Positions 8,520 to 15,928 of a stretch of DNA of 64,000 nucleotides are shown here, piece after piece. How positions within the stretch are numbered: the first letter of the stretch is position 1; each line of letters opens with the position of its first letter. A program made the translations under genes and the position numbers. Source of the stretch: Treponema sp. (GTDB lineage Bacteria > Spirochaetota > Spirochaetia > Treponematales > Treponemataceae); NCBI GenBank assembly GCA_017549025.1, contig JAFYWB010000042.1:16835-80834 (forward strand), written 5' to 3'. A model generated the notes under the pieces. It was not told where the DNA came from. It saw nothing but the letters and a program-made list of their open reading frames with translations, and did not search any database.

Positions 8520-8873
8520 ATGATTGATTTTTTTTGGTATCCTCGTTGCGGAACCTGCCAAAAGGCTAAGAAATGGCTTGAAGCACACAATATTAGCTAC
8601 AATGCCACCGATTTGAAGGATGTAAAGCCCAGCCGAGCCCAGCTAGAAGATTGGTTCAAAAAAAGCGGCCTGCCATTGAAAAAGTTTTTTAATACTAGCG
8701 GCCAGGTCTACAAATCTATGGAGCTGAAGGACAAGCTTCCTTCTATGAGCCAAGATGAGCAGTTAGACTTGTTGGCCAGTGATGGAATGCTGGTGAAACG
8801 GCCCATTGTGGTGGCGGGAGGAACTGTGCTGGTGGGATTTAAAGAGGACCAGTGGGAAGAAGCTTTGAAATAA
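8520..8873 (+). CDS. Spx/MgsR/ArsC-like thioredoxin-fold protein
   Basis: A 117-residue ArsC-family protein. The redox motif CGTC is at residues 10-13 (WYPRCGTCQKAKKWL), and the C-terminal KRPIVVAGGTVLVGFKEDQWEEAL is the family hallmark. Members include arsenate reductase and the RNA-polymerase-binding regulators Spx and MgsR. The sequence resembles the small Spx/YffB-like group more than true arsenate reductases, and no arsenic genes are nearby. AAGGAG precedes the ATG, and the gene follows the EFR1-type protein by 15 bp, suggesting a shared thiol or redox role. Confidence 0.85.
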   Translation: MIDFFWYPRCGTCQKAKKWLEAHNISYNATDLKDVKPSRAQLEDWFKKSGLPLKKFFNTSGQVYKSMELKDKLPSMSQDEQLDLLASDGMLVKRPIVVAGGTVLVGFKEDQWEEALK

Positions 8874-8883
8874 GCTTTTTTAC

Positions 8884-8932
8884 AAAGAAAAAGGCTGGCA
8901 GGAAACTCTTTTCCATGCCAGCCTTTCTTTAT
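8884..8932. terminator. Bidirectional intrinsic terminator
   Basis: Perfect 10-bp stem AAGGCTGGCA (8891-8900) / TGCCAGCCTT (8916-8925) with a 15-nt loop. T-rich tracts follow on both strands. It lies between the convergent Spx-like gene and the small exported-protein gene. Confidence 0.85.
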
Positions 8933-8960
8933 GCAATGCTAGAAACAAGCATTGTACAAA

Positions 8961-9449
8961 TTAGAAGTGGAAGCGGATACCTGCGTTTGCAGCAACACCC
9001 CAGTGAAGACCAACCTTAGGAAGAATTGCTACACCAATCTGAGGTACGGCCTGAATGAATGGCTCAATCTCAATCTTTTCAACAGGAATCATCATGTTCA
9101 ATCCAATTGGAGCACGAGCTACAAGATTAAGTCCCAGATAATTGTTGCCAATACCTACAGTTCCACCAGCACCAGCACCGAAGAACCAATTAAGGGATCC
9201 AACAGGAGTATCTGTCAAAGGCTTATAAATAAACCAATAATCTCCTGTAAGACCAACACCAAAATAACCATTCTGGAGCTGGAAGTCAGCAGTAAATACT
9301 AATGGACTATCATTCAGAGTAAAGGTAATAGCAGCACTACCCATTGCAGGATATCCACCACCGCCCTGTACACCAATACTCCAAGCGAAAACTCCACCCA
9401 TGCATACAACCATCAACAAAGCTGCAACAACTAAGATTTTCTTGTTCAC
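8961..9449 (-). CDS. Small exported protein, probable outer-membrane barrel
   Basis: About 162 residues with an N-terminal signal peptide (VNKKILVVAALLMVVCMGGVFA, predicted cut after VFA). The mature part is Gly-rich with alternating hydrophobic strands (GYFGVGLTGDYWFIY, NWFFGAGAGGTVGIGNNYLGL, HWGVAANAGIRFHF) and ends in an aromatic residue, as outer-membrane barrels do. The start is GTG at 9449 behind AGGAGG; the frame is open further upstream but that region holds the promoter. It is a single-gene unit with its own promoter and terminator, which suggests abundant expression. The function is not recognised; no close family is evident. Confidence 0.75.
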   Translation of the reverse strand: MNKKILVVAALLMVVCMGGVFAWSIGVQGGGGYPAMGSAAITFTLNDSPLVFTADFQLQNGYFGVGLTGDYWFIYKPLTDTPVGSLNWFFGAGAGGTVGIGNNYLGLNLVARAPIGLNMMIPVEKIEIEPFIQAVPQIGVAILPKVGLHWGVAANAGIRFHF

Positions 9450-9481
9450 ATTATACCTCCTAAGTAGAATGTTATAAATAT

Positions 9482-9510
9482 ATAATATCACAAATATTGT
9501 AAGTCTGCAA
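9482..9510 (-). promoter_or_regulatory. Promoter of the small exported-protein gene
   Basis: Minus strand: -35 TTGCAG (9505-9510), 17-bp spacer, -10 TATTAT (9482-9487). It gives a leader of roughly 25 nt that contains the AGGAGG ribosome-binding site. Confidence 0.65.
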
Positions 9511-9535
9511 GTTTTTTTTGAAAATTGTGTAAAAA

Positions 9536-9580
9536 AATAAACCCCATCTATGAAATAATTTCCAAAGATGGGGTTATTTT
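9536..9580 (-). terminator. Intrinsic terminator of the carboxyltransferase gene
   Basis: Stem AACCCCATCT (9540-9549) / AGATGGGGTT (9566-9575), followed on the minus strand by TTATTTTTTT. It separates the carboxyltransferase from the next minus-strand gene. Confidence 0.8.
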
Positions 9581-9590
9581 ATGCTTAAAA

Positions 9591-11078
9591 TTAGAGCGGA
9601 ATGTTTCCGTGCTTCTTCTCCACACAAGAGGTGGATTTCTTGCTTTTCAGCAAGCGAAGACACTGTGAAATCTTTCTTCTGGTGTCCTCTGGATTAATTA
9701 CTTCAGAAACATAGCCCTGTTCGGCGGCAGTTTGGGGAGTCATAACAGTTTCCCGATATTCTTTCAGTTTTTCCTCGATTATCTGAGCCTTAGATGGATC
9801 TTGCACTTCCTTTGCATACAGAATCTGGATGGCACCTTCGGCACCCATTACTGCAATTTCAGCCTTGGGCCATGCAAAGACAAAGTCGGCACCAATATGC
9901 TTGGAACACATGGAAATGTATGCTCCTCCGTAAGCCTTTCGGGTAATAACGGTAATCTTGGGTACAGTTGCCTCGGAATAAGCATAAATCAACTTCGCAC
10001 CGTGGCGGATAATACCCTTCTGCTCTTCCTGTGGTCCAGGAACAAAGCCAGGAACATCCACCAGATTCAATAGTGGAACATTGAAGGCATCGCAGAAGCG
10101 GATAAAACGAGCAGCTTTGTCGGAGGCGTCGCAGTTAAGGATTCCACCTAGGCCAGCAGGGTTATTGGCAACGATACCAACGGTACGTCCTTCGATACGA
10201 GCAAATCCCACAACGATATTGATAGCAAACTCCTGCATAACCTCAAAGAAGCTATCATCGTCTACTAAGCAATCAATTACATTGCGAATATCGTATCCCT
10301 GGGTTCCTCTGTCGGGAAGTACTTCGGTAATCTTCTTTGCCTTTTTGCGGGCATCGTATTTGGCAGAAGCTGAGGGAACACGGTCTCCATAGTAATGGGG
10401 AATGTAGTCCAAAAGCTTACGAACCTTGGTAAAGCAGTCCTTTTCATCGGGACAGCGGAAGTGAGACACACCAGACTTCTGGGAATGGATTGCTCCACCA
10501 CCCAAGTCTTCCTCGGTAATGTCCATGAACATAACGCTCTTTACAACCTTAGGTCCAGTAATGAACATGTAGCTGATTTCATCTACGGTAAAGATGAAGT
10601 CGGTGATTCCAGGAGAATAAACGGCTCCACCAGCACAGGGACCTGCGATAATGGAAATCTGAGGAATATATCCTGATGCCCGCACATTCTGGAAAAAGAG
10701 GTTTCCGTAGCCAGCCAAGGAGTTCACACCTTCCTGAATACGAGCTCCACCTGAGTCATTGATTCCGATAACAGGACAGCGAGCCTCAATGGCCATTTCG
10801 ATAATCTGGGCAATTTTGTCTCCGTGCATTTTTCCCAGAGAACCACCCTGTACGGTAAAGTCCTGAGCATAGATGGCTACACGACGACCGTTAATCATTC
10901 CAAATCCAGTGATAACACCATCGTAAGGAATCTCCTTGCCAGCCATACCAAAACTTGTACAGTTATGGTGAACACCAGAGTAGATTTCCATGAAGGAATC
11001 CTTGTCGACTAGTGCATTGATTCTTTCGATGGCATGGAGCTTGCCCTTTGCGTGCTGACGCTCTAAATTATATTCCAT
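9591..11078 (-). CDS. Acyl-CoA carboxylase/decarboxylase carboxyltransferase subunit
   Basis: A 495-residue carboxyltransferase of the PccB/MmdA family, which moves CO2 between carboxybiotin and an acyl-CoA (propionyl-CoA to methylmalonyl-CoA or the reverse). Two crotonase-like halves are visible: the N-half with GRRVAIYAQDFTVQGGSLG, INDSGGARIQEG and GPCAGGAVYSPG, the C-half with GIVANNPAGLGGILN, VDVPGFVPG and RKAYGGAYISMCSK. It is monocistronic, with its own promoter and terminator. No biotin carboxylase, BCCP or membrane decarboxylase subunit lies nearby, so it cannot be decided here whether it belongs to a carboxylase or a Na+-pumping decarboxylase. A biotin importer is encoded at 34155-36183. 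Confidence 0.88.
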   Translation of the reverse strand: MEYNLERQHAKGKLHAIERINALVDKDSFMEIYSGVHHNCTSFGMAGKEIPYDGVITGFGMINGRRVAIYAQDFTVQGGSLGKMHGDKIAQIIEMAIEARCPVIGINDSGGARIQEGVNSLAGYGNLFFQNVRASGYIPQISIIAGPCAGGAVYSPGITDFIFTVDEISYMFITGPKVVKSVMFMDITEEDLGGGAIHSQKSGVSHFRCPDEKDCFTKVRKLLDYIPHYYGDRVPSASAKYDARKKAKKITEVLPDRGTQGYDIRNVIDCLVDDDSFFEVMQEFAINIVVGFARIEGRTVGIVANNPAGLGGILNCDASDKAARFIRFCDAFNVPLLNLVDVPGFVPGPQEEQKGIIRHGAKLIYAYSEATVPKITVITRKAYGGAYISMCSKHIGADFVFAWPKAEIAVMGAEGAIQILYAKEVQDPSKAQIIEEKLKEYRETVMTPQTAAEQGYVSEVINPEDTRRKISQCLRLLKSKKSTSCVEKKHGNIPL

Positions 11079-11127
11079 AGTTTAAAATACCTCTTGCTTT
11101 CATTTAGACAAAAATAGTAATAATGTC

Positions 11128-11156
11128 ATATTAACGATACCCTTACACATTGTCAA
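11128..11156 (-). promoter_or_regulatory. Promoter of the carboxyltransferase gene
   Basis: Minus strand: consensus -35 TTGACA (11151-11156), 17-bp spacer, -10 TAATAT (11128-11133). The leader is about 40 nt and contains AGAGG. Confidence 0.8.
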
Positions 11157-11189
11157 TAGAAAAAAAGAGGGAAACAACTTTATCTATGA

Positions 11190-11267
11190 ATACAGTCGGT
11201 CAAGGGACGCTTCGCTTAAACCCTTGACTCGCCTTTGTTACGGTTCTCCCAAAATTGTAGAACCATA
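11190..11267 (-). repeat. 78-bp double-hairpin repeat, copy 1 (tandem with copy 2)
   Basis: One of two head-to-tail copies with 77/78 identical bases. Read on the minus strand it has stem-loop 1 (ATGGTTCT...AGAACCGT, loop ACAATTTTGGG, one G-T pair) and stem-loop 2 (GTCAAGGG...CCCTTGAC, 14-nt loop TTTAAGCGAAGCGT). A third copy lies at 20784-20861. The remaining sequence between the carboxyltransferase promoter and this copy (11157-11189) shows nothing further. Confidence 0.9.
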
Positions 11268-11345
11268 ATACAGTCGGTCAAGGGACGCTTCGCTTAAACC
11301 CTTGACTCGCCTTTGTTATGGTTCTCCCAAAATTGTAGAACCATA
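11268..11345 (-). repeat. 78-bp double-hairpin repeat, copy 2
   Basis: Directly abuts copy 1 and begins right after the T-run of the tRNA-Lys terminator when read on the minus strand. The single difference from copy 1 (T at 11319 versus C at 11241) turns a G-T pair in stem 1 into a perfect 8-bp stem, which suggests that the hairpin is under selection. Confidence 0.9.
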
Positions 11346-11346
11346 A

Positions 11347-11381
11347 TAAAAAAAAGACTTCCACGTTTCCGCAGAAGTCTT
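11347..11381 (-). terminator. Terminator of tRNA-Lys
   Basis: On the minus strand AAGACTTC pairs with GAAGTCTT around a 12-nt loop, followed by a long T-run (complement of 11347-11355). Confidence 0.88.
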
Positions 11382-11383
11382 CC

Positions 11384-11456
11384 TGAGCTACATTGGATTC
11401 GAACCAATGACCCACGCCTTAAAAGGGCGTTGCTCTACCTACTGAGCTAGTAGCCC
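11384..11456 (-). tRNA. tRNA-Lys (anticodon TTT)
   Basis: A 73-nt cloverleaf. The acceptor stem GGGCTAC pairs with GTAGCTC (one G-T pair). The D-arm contains AGCTCAGTAGGTAGAGC. The anticodon arm is ACGCC-CTTTTAA-GGCGT with anticodon TTT, and the T-arm has GGTTCGAATCC. The discriminator is A and no CCA is encoded. It is transcribed alone from a near-consensus promoter upstream and ends at its own terminator. Confidence 0.96.
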
Positions 11457-11480
11457 ATCACCTAATTTCTAGGTTAAAAT

Positions 11481-11509
11481 ATCATAGCAAATATGAATTT
11501 ATTTGTCAA
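11481..11509 (-). promoter_or_regulatory. Promoter of tRNA-Lys
   Basis: Minus strand: -35 TTGACA (11504-11509), 17-bp spacer, -10 TATGAT (11481-11486). The start would lie about 15-20 nt upstream of the mature tRNA. Confidence 0.82.
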
Positions 11510-11570
11510 CCTTGATAAAGCAAAAAAATTGAATTTCTTGTGATAAAACCACAAGTTCTGAAATTAATTC

Positions 11571-11599
11571 TTGCATGAAGGTGATTTTGCCAGTATACT
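11571..11599 (+). promoter_or_regulatory. Promoter of the M23 peptidase gene, probably leaderless
   Basis: -35 TTGCAT (11571-11576), 17-bp spacer, -10 TATACT (11594-11599). The ATG at 11607 lies 7 nt after the -10 box, where transcription should begin, and there is no Shine-Dalgarno. The AT-rich stretch just upstream (11530-11565) has an imperfect inverted repeat (CTTGTG/CACAAG flanked by AATTTC/GAAATT). Confidence 0.65.
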
Positions 11600-11606
11600 T
11601 GTAGCC

Positions 11607-12575
11607 ATGAAGAAAAATTTTTTGTTGCTACTCTGTTTTTTTGTGTTTGGTTTTGGCTTTGCAGCGGAGCCTGCTACAGCGGTATTCACTGGCGAGGATT
11701 ATTCGATTTATGTAACCTATTCTGAAACCCTGCAGCCTGGAGATCCCCTCTGCGTTCGATTGGATTTTACTCCTTCTAAAACGACCATGCGGGAGCCTGA
11801 TGGTTTAACTCAAGCTGTATTGTTGTTTGGTGAAAAGAAAAAAACTGATTTCTTTGTGCTTAATGGAAAAAATGATACTAATCATGAGCTTTCCCTTTGT
11901 GCTATGATTCCCCTTTCCACCTATCAGGAAGCTGGTTCCCACGAGGTAACTATCATGTACAGTGCCTACGGTAGGGAATACATGAAGTTTAGCCTGCCAA
12001 TTTCTGTGGAACCAAAGGAATTCATCAGTGAAACACTGGAGCTGGACAACAGAAATACAGCTATTAAGACAGATACCAGTTCCACCCGCATGAATCAGAT
12101 TGACCGGTTGAACGAGATTTTATTTACGGTGAATTCCAACGCTGTGTACCAGAAAAAAGCCTTTGTAGCACCCACTACCGCCACACGAAGAACATCTTTC
12201 TTTGGAGATAGACGAGTATATGCCTACGTTGGTGGCGGTTCTTCCACCAGTCTCCACTACGGTATTGACTATGGCATTCCCACTGGCTCTGTGGTAACAG
12301 CCTGTGGAGATGGTCGGGTGGTACTGGTAGAGGATAGAATTTCCTCTGGATTAAGTGTGGTGATTGAACACATGCCCGGTTTGTACAGTCTGTACTACCA
12401 CTTGGATTCCTTTGGAGTAAAGGTGGGAGACATGGTAAAGGCTGGAGACAGGGTGGGCTTGTCTGGCTCCACTGGATTGGCTACCGGTCCCCACCTGCAC
12501 TGGGAGGTGCGGCTGAATGGGGAGGCGGTAAATCCTGATTTCTTTACAGAAAAAAGTTTCTTATACTTCCAGTAA
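11607..12575 (+). CDS. Exported M23-family (LytM-like) peptidase
   Basis: A 322-residue protein with a signal peptide (MKKNFLLLLCFFVFGFGFAAE). It has an N-terminal beta-rich domain of about 150 residues and a C-terminal M23 domain. The zinc ligands are visible: HxxxD at His217/Asp221 (HYGIDYG) and HxH at 296-298 (GPHLHWE), plus His265 in YYHLD. An intact set suggests an active peptidoglycan endopeptidase in the periplasm. The frame is open to 11571, but the promoter at 11571-11599 and the signal peptide fix the start at 11607. Its last 15 bases overlap the convergent ligA end. Confidence 0.88.
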   Translation: MKKNFLLLLCFFVFGFGFAAEPATAVFTGEDYSIYVTYSETLQPGDPLCVRLDFTPSKTTMREPDGLTQAVLLFGEKKKTDFFVLNGKNDTNHELSLCAMIPLSTYQEAGSHEVTIMYSAYGREYMKFSLPISVEPKEFISETLELDNRNTAIKTDTSSTRMNQIDRLNEILFTVNSNAVYQKKAFVAPTTATRRTSFFGDRRVYAYVGGGSSTSLHYGIDYGIPTGSVVTACGDGRVVLVEDRISSGLSVVIEHMPGLYSLYYHLDSFGVKVGDMVKAGDRVGLSGSTGLATGPHLHWEVRLNGEAVNPDFFTEKSFLYFQ

Positions 12576-14489
12576 TTTTATAAAGGCTGCTTCATCAATG
12601 ACGGGGATTCCCAGTTGAGCGGCCTTTTTATTTTTTGAGGAGCCAGAGGTGGTATCGTTTGTAACAAGATAGGACAAGCCCTTTACCACCGATGACTTGG
12701 TGGTGCCGCCCCGCTCCTTTACTAGCTGCTCCGCTTGACTTCGTTTCATAGATAGCTCTCCAGTAAAACAGAAGGACAAGCCTGACAAGGAGCCTCCTTC
12801 AACAGGTGTTTTCAGAGTGATAAATCCCTTTTCCACTAGCTCCTGCATTTCAGCCTTATTGTCTGTCAAGCCTTGAACGAGAGTAGCGGCAGTAATGTCG
12901 CCAAATCCATTGACGGCACTGATTTCTTCTACAGAGGCAGACAAAAGTGTATCTAAAGTGGAAAAACCAGCTTCCGTAAGCCGCTCCATTAAGGTTTCTC
13001 CAATGCCCTCTATATCAAAGCCTGCCACAAAGGTTGCCAGAGAAATGGTGCTACGGGTTTTTAGGGATTTGATAACCTTCTTTGCCCCCAAAGATTCCTT
13101 GTCCTTGGAAATGCTTTCTTGGTTCAAGAAAAATGGGGTGAGCTGGGCCTCTGTTAGCTGGTATAGTGAGGGGATGGACGTGGCAACTCCTGCTTGAAAC
13201 AGAGCTGATAGCAAGGTGGTGCCAAAGTCTCGGATATCAAGAACGGAAATCCATTTTTCCAGCTGATGGAGAATCTTTTTGGAGCAAGCCTTGTTAGGAC
13301 AATAGAGGCGCGTGCCCTCGTCTACCAAGGCTGAGCCACATTGACTACACTGGCAGGGAAAGGCAATTTCCTCTAAAATCTGAGGTGCAGCGCCTTCTGG
13401 AGGATTTACCACGGACTCAATCTTGGGAATGATTTCACCGCGCTTTGTTACCACCACATGGCTTCCAATTTTTACGCCGAGCCCTCGAATGGTGTTGGGG
13501 TTCACCAAGCTAGCTCGTTTCACCGTTGTTCCAGCCAGTTCCACAGGATCGAACAGCCCCACGGGAGTATAAGTTGCCCCAGATTCACTCCATTCCACCT
13601 GTCGTAGCACTGTAACTGCTTCTTCAAGGCTGAACTTAAAAGCAATCTGTCGCTCAGGTCGTGCTCTGGCTGCATCCGCTAGGTTTATGGCACGTTCCTT
13701 TACCACTAGACCGTCAATGTCATAATCAAGCTGTGGTCTAAGCTCCATCACTTGAGCTCTATAGTCAATAACCTGCTGGGGAGAATTGCAAAGCTCCAGT
13801 GGTACGGTGGTAAAGCCGCAGGATTCCAGCCACTGCACCTTGGCAATTTCATCTACAAAGGAATGGTTTTCAAAGAGAGCGTCGTAGCAGATAACCTTTA
13901 GGTGCTGGCTTCCCTCCCCGTCCTTCCGTTTCATAAGCCCATTGGCGGCGTTGCGACAATTTGCCTTGTCGGAGAAAAAATCACGGTGGACTTGGCGAGT
14001 CATTATCACCTCCCCACGAATACCTCCCGTGTAGGGAAGAATTTTTCCATCCAGCTCCAGCTTTGCAAGAACACCCTGCATTTTTTTTGCGTTGGCGGTA
14101 ATATCGTCTCCAATGGTACCGTTGCCTCTAGTTACAGCCCGCACAAAGATACCATTGTCATATTGCAGCTCAAGGCTGGCTCCATCTAGCTTATATTCTA
14201 CCAAGTATTCATCGTAGGGGTGTTTTTCCGTCCAGGCTATGAATTCTTGAGGATTTGCAGCCTTGTCTTGACTTCCCATAGGAATGCGGTGGCGGGCCTT
14301 GGCAAAATTTCCTGAATCAGCACCCACCCGATGAAGGATGGCGTTGGAAGGATCAAGATTTTTCAGCTCATCCCACAAGGCATCGAATTCCTGGTCTGAA
14401 ACAAGGGCATCTCCATTGTAGTAGGCATCTTGATACTTTACAATGAGTTGTTCTAGCTCCTGGATTCGTGCTGAGTCAAAAAGATTCAT
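12561..14489 (-). CDS. ligA: NAD+-dependent DNA ligase LigA
   Basis: Seals nicks in replication and repair using NAD+. With the ATG at 14489 it has 642 residues, slightly shorter than the usual 670. The domains in order are Ia (ELEQLIVKYQDAYYNGDALVSD), the nucleotidyltransferase with the AMP-accepting lysine in VEYKLDGASL (about K100), the OB fold (VVVTKRGEIIPKIESVV), a four-Cys zinc finger (CQCSQCGSALV...LYCPNKACSKK), HhH repeats and a C-terminal BRCT domain (LSGLSFCFTGEL). The frame is open to 14528, but GGTGGA before 14489 and the family start favour 14489, 8 bp after the trmB stop. Confidence 0.95.
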   Translation of the reverse strand: MNLFDSARIQELEQLIVKYQDAYYNGDALVSDQEFDALWDELKNLDPSNAILHRVGADSGNFAKARHRIPMGSQDKAANPQEFIAWTEKHPYDEYLVEYKLDGASLELQYDNGIFVRAVTRGNGTIGDDITANAKKMQGVLAKLELDGKILPYTGGIRGEVIMTRQVHRDFFSDKANCRNAANGLMKRKDGEGSQHLKVICYDALFENHSFVDEIAKVQWLESCGFTTVPLELCNSPQQVIDYRAQVMELRPQLDYDIDGLVVKERAINLADAARARPERQIAFKFSLEEAVTVLRQVEWSESGATYTPVGLFDPVELAGTTVKRASLVNPNTIRGLGVKIGSHVVVTKRGEIIPKIESVVNPPEGAAPQILEEIAFPCQCSQCGSALVDEGTRLYCPNKACSKKILHQLEKWISVLDIRDFGTTLLSALFQAGVATSIPSLYQLTEAQLTPFFLNQESISKDKESLGAKKVIKSLKTRSTISLATFVAGFDIEGIGETLMERLTEAGFSTLDTLLSASVEEISAVNGFGDITAATLVQGLTDNKAEMQELVEKGFITLKTPVEGGSLSGLSFCFTGELSMKRSQAEQLVKERGGTTKSSVVKGLSYLVTNDTTSGSSKNKKAAQLGIPVIDEAAFIKLLEV

Positions 14490-14496
14490 TTCCACC

Positions 14497-15207
14497 TTAA
14501 TCCTCCTGCCGCAGGAAGAACAATTCACGGATCACGTGGTTCTTGTCCAGTCCCTTTTCCTCAAAGCGTGTTTCCGGCCGCCACTCCTGGTGAGGTGCAA
14601 AGCCCTGGTATTTGTTTTTTAGGCCAGGAGTTTGCTCCAATTGCTCCAAGGCAAATTCGGCGTAGGGTTCCCAGTCGGTGGCCATGTAAAGATAGCCTCC
14701 TGACACCAGCTTTTTGGTAATAAGGTCTGTGTTTGGACGCTGAACCAGCCGCCGCTTGTGGTGCTTCTTTTTGGGCCAAGGGTCAGGAAAGAAAATGTGA
14801 AAGCCGCTGATAGAACCATCGGGAATCATCTTTTCCAGCACCTCCAAAGCGTCATGCTCCACGATATAGATGTTTTCCAAGCTACGGCGGCGAATCTCAC
14901 CTAAAAGCTTTCCCACACCAGGACGATGGACTTCCAAACCCAGGTAATTTTTATCGGGATTGTCGGCAGCAATGATGGCAGTAGCCTTTCCCATGCCAAA
15001 GCCAATTTCCACGGTAACAGGATTGGTGTTGTTGAATATTTGAGTATAGTTCAAATGAGAGTCTGTGTAGGGAATGCACCAACGGCCAGAAAGCTCCTGA
15101 TAATCCTTTTGTTGAGTGGGAGTCATGCGACCTGCTCTCAGCACAAAGGTCTTGATGGTGCGATAAAATTGAGTATCCTGTGGTGGTGTCTGATTTTCTA
15201 AATCCAT
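14497..15207 (-). CDS. trmB: tRNA (guanine-N7-)-methyltransferase TrmB
   Basis: SAM-dependent enzyme that methylates G46 in the tRNA variable loop. About 236 residues. Visible are the SAM-binding motif [17 protein letters not shown], the [16 protein letters not shown] segment, and the family hallmark [17 protein letters not shown], followed by [11 protein letters not shown]. An in-frame ATG at 15225 also exists, but it overlaps the AGGAGA Shine-Dalgarno for 15207, which I prefer. It sits between the lipoprotein gene and ligA in one operon. Confidence 0.93.
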   Translation of the reverse strand: MDLENQTPPQDTQFYRTIKTFVLRAGRMTPTQQKDYQELSGRWCIPYTDSHLNYTQIFNNTNPVTVEIGFGMGKATAIIAADNPDKNYLGLEVHRPGVGKLLGEIRRRSLENIYIVEHDALEVLEKMIPDGSISGFHIFFPDPWPKKKHHKRRLVQRPNTDLITKKLVSGGYLYMATDWEPYAEFALEQLEQTPGLKNKYQGFAPHQEWRPETRFEEKGLDKNHVIRELFFLRQED

Positions 15208-15217
15208 GTTACATCTC

Positions 15218-15928
15218 CTATTCAAAGTTGTGGGGAGGCAAAAGGTATCGAACCTGCCTGCTAGGATAATCCAAGCAGATTCTTAGGGATTTTGCCTTGT
15301 TATATGAATCCTTTATATCCGTAAAATCCTTCCAATTATCCCAAGCTGTGTCAAAAAATAACAAGGTTCCCCTTCCATCTAACTCAGAAAAGAGAGCTAT
15401 TTTTCTGATAGGTTCAGCGGAATCATTACTGGAACCCGCTTCATCACTCGTTTGTTCCTGCTGATTTAAAAAAATCGGCTGATCCAGTGGAGGGGCATCA
15501 AGCTCCTTGTAGTTAAGCTCAAATTGGCCTTCAGCTGTCTCTCCTACTAAATCAGTGTAGACAACCTGATAGCGACCCTTGGGAAGTGCCGAGAAATAGG
15601 GAGCCATGAGGCTTGGAGAACCAGCCCACAGCTTGGAACCGTTGTTTAAAATGAGGGGATTTTCTATGAACCAAAAAAACTTGTTATCTGGAAAGATGTT
15701 TCCAGCTGGAAACGAAATTTTCAGGTTCATAATACGCTCTGAACCTTGGGAGCTTTGAACAAAAACCGAAAGCCGTTGTATCGGAGGCTCCTGAAGATTT
15801 TGGTAATCATAGACAACGGTAGCCTCAAGGGAAACAATCTGTGGCACCTTGTTGGCACAAGATACAAAGCCCATGATAACACAGCAGAAGGAGAAGAATG
15901 AAAGTAAAAGAAGAGAATATGGTCTCAT
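15218..15928 (-). CDS. Lipoprotein of unknown function
   Basis: A 236-residue protein with a lipoprotein signal peptide; the lipobox is GFVSC with Cys near residue 24. The mature part is beta-rich ([36 protein letters not shown]) with a hydrophilic Ser/Glu-rich linker around residue 160. It has no recognised domain. Its ATG overlaps the stop of the upstream gene by one base (TAATG), so translation is coupled. It may be a spirochaetal envelope lipoprotein; its partner could be the unknown upstream protein. Confidence 0.75.
   Translation of the reverse strand: MRPYSLLLLSFFSFCCVIMGFVSCANKVPQIVSLEATVVYDYQNLQEPPIQRLSVFVQSSQGSERIMNLKISFPAGNIFPDNKFFWFIENPLILNNGSKLWAGSPSLMAPYFSALPKGRYQVVYTDLVGETAEGQFELNYKELDAPPLDQPIFLNQQEQTSDEAGSSNDSAEPIRKIALFSELDGRGTLLFFDTAWDNWKDFTDIKDSYNKAKSLRICLDYPSRQVRYLLPPHNFE

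Noticed and set aside
11190..11345. Tandem repeats considered as a CRISPR array
   Set aside because: The two 78-bp copies abut without variable spacers, and no cas genes are present.
14489..14528. Upstream ATG at 14528 as the ligA start
   Set aside because: It would overlap trmB and add 13 residues not found in the family; the ATG at 14489 has GGTGGA at a proper distance.
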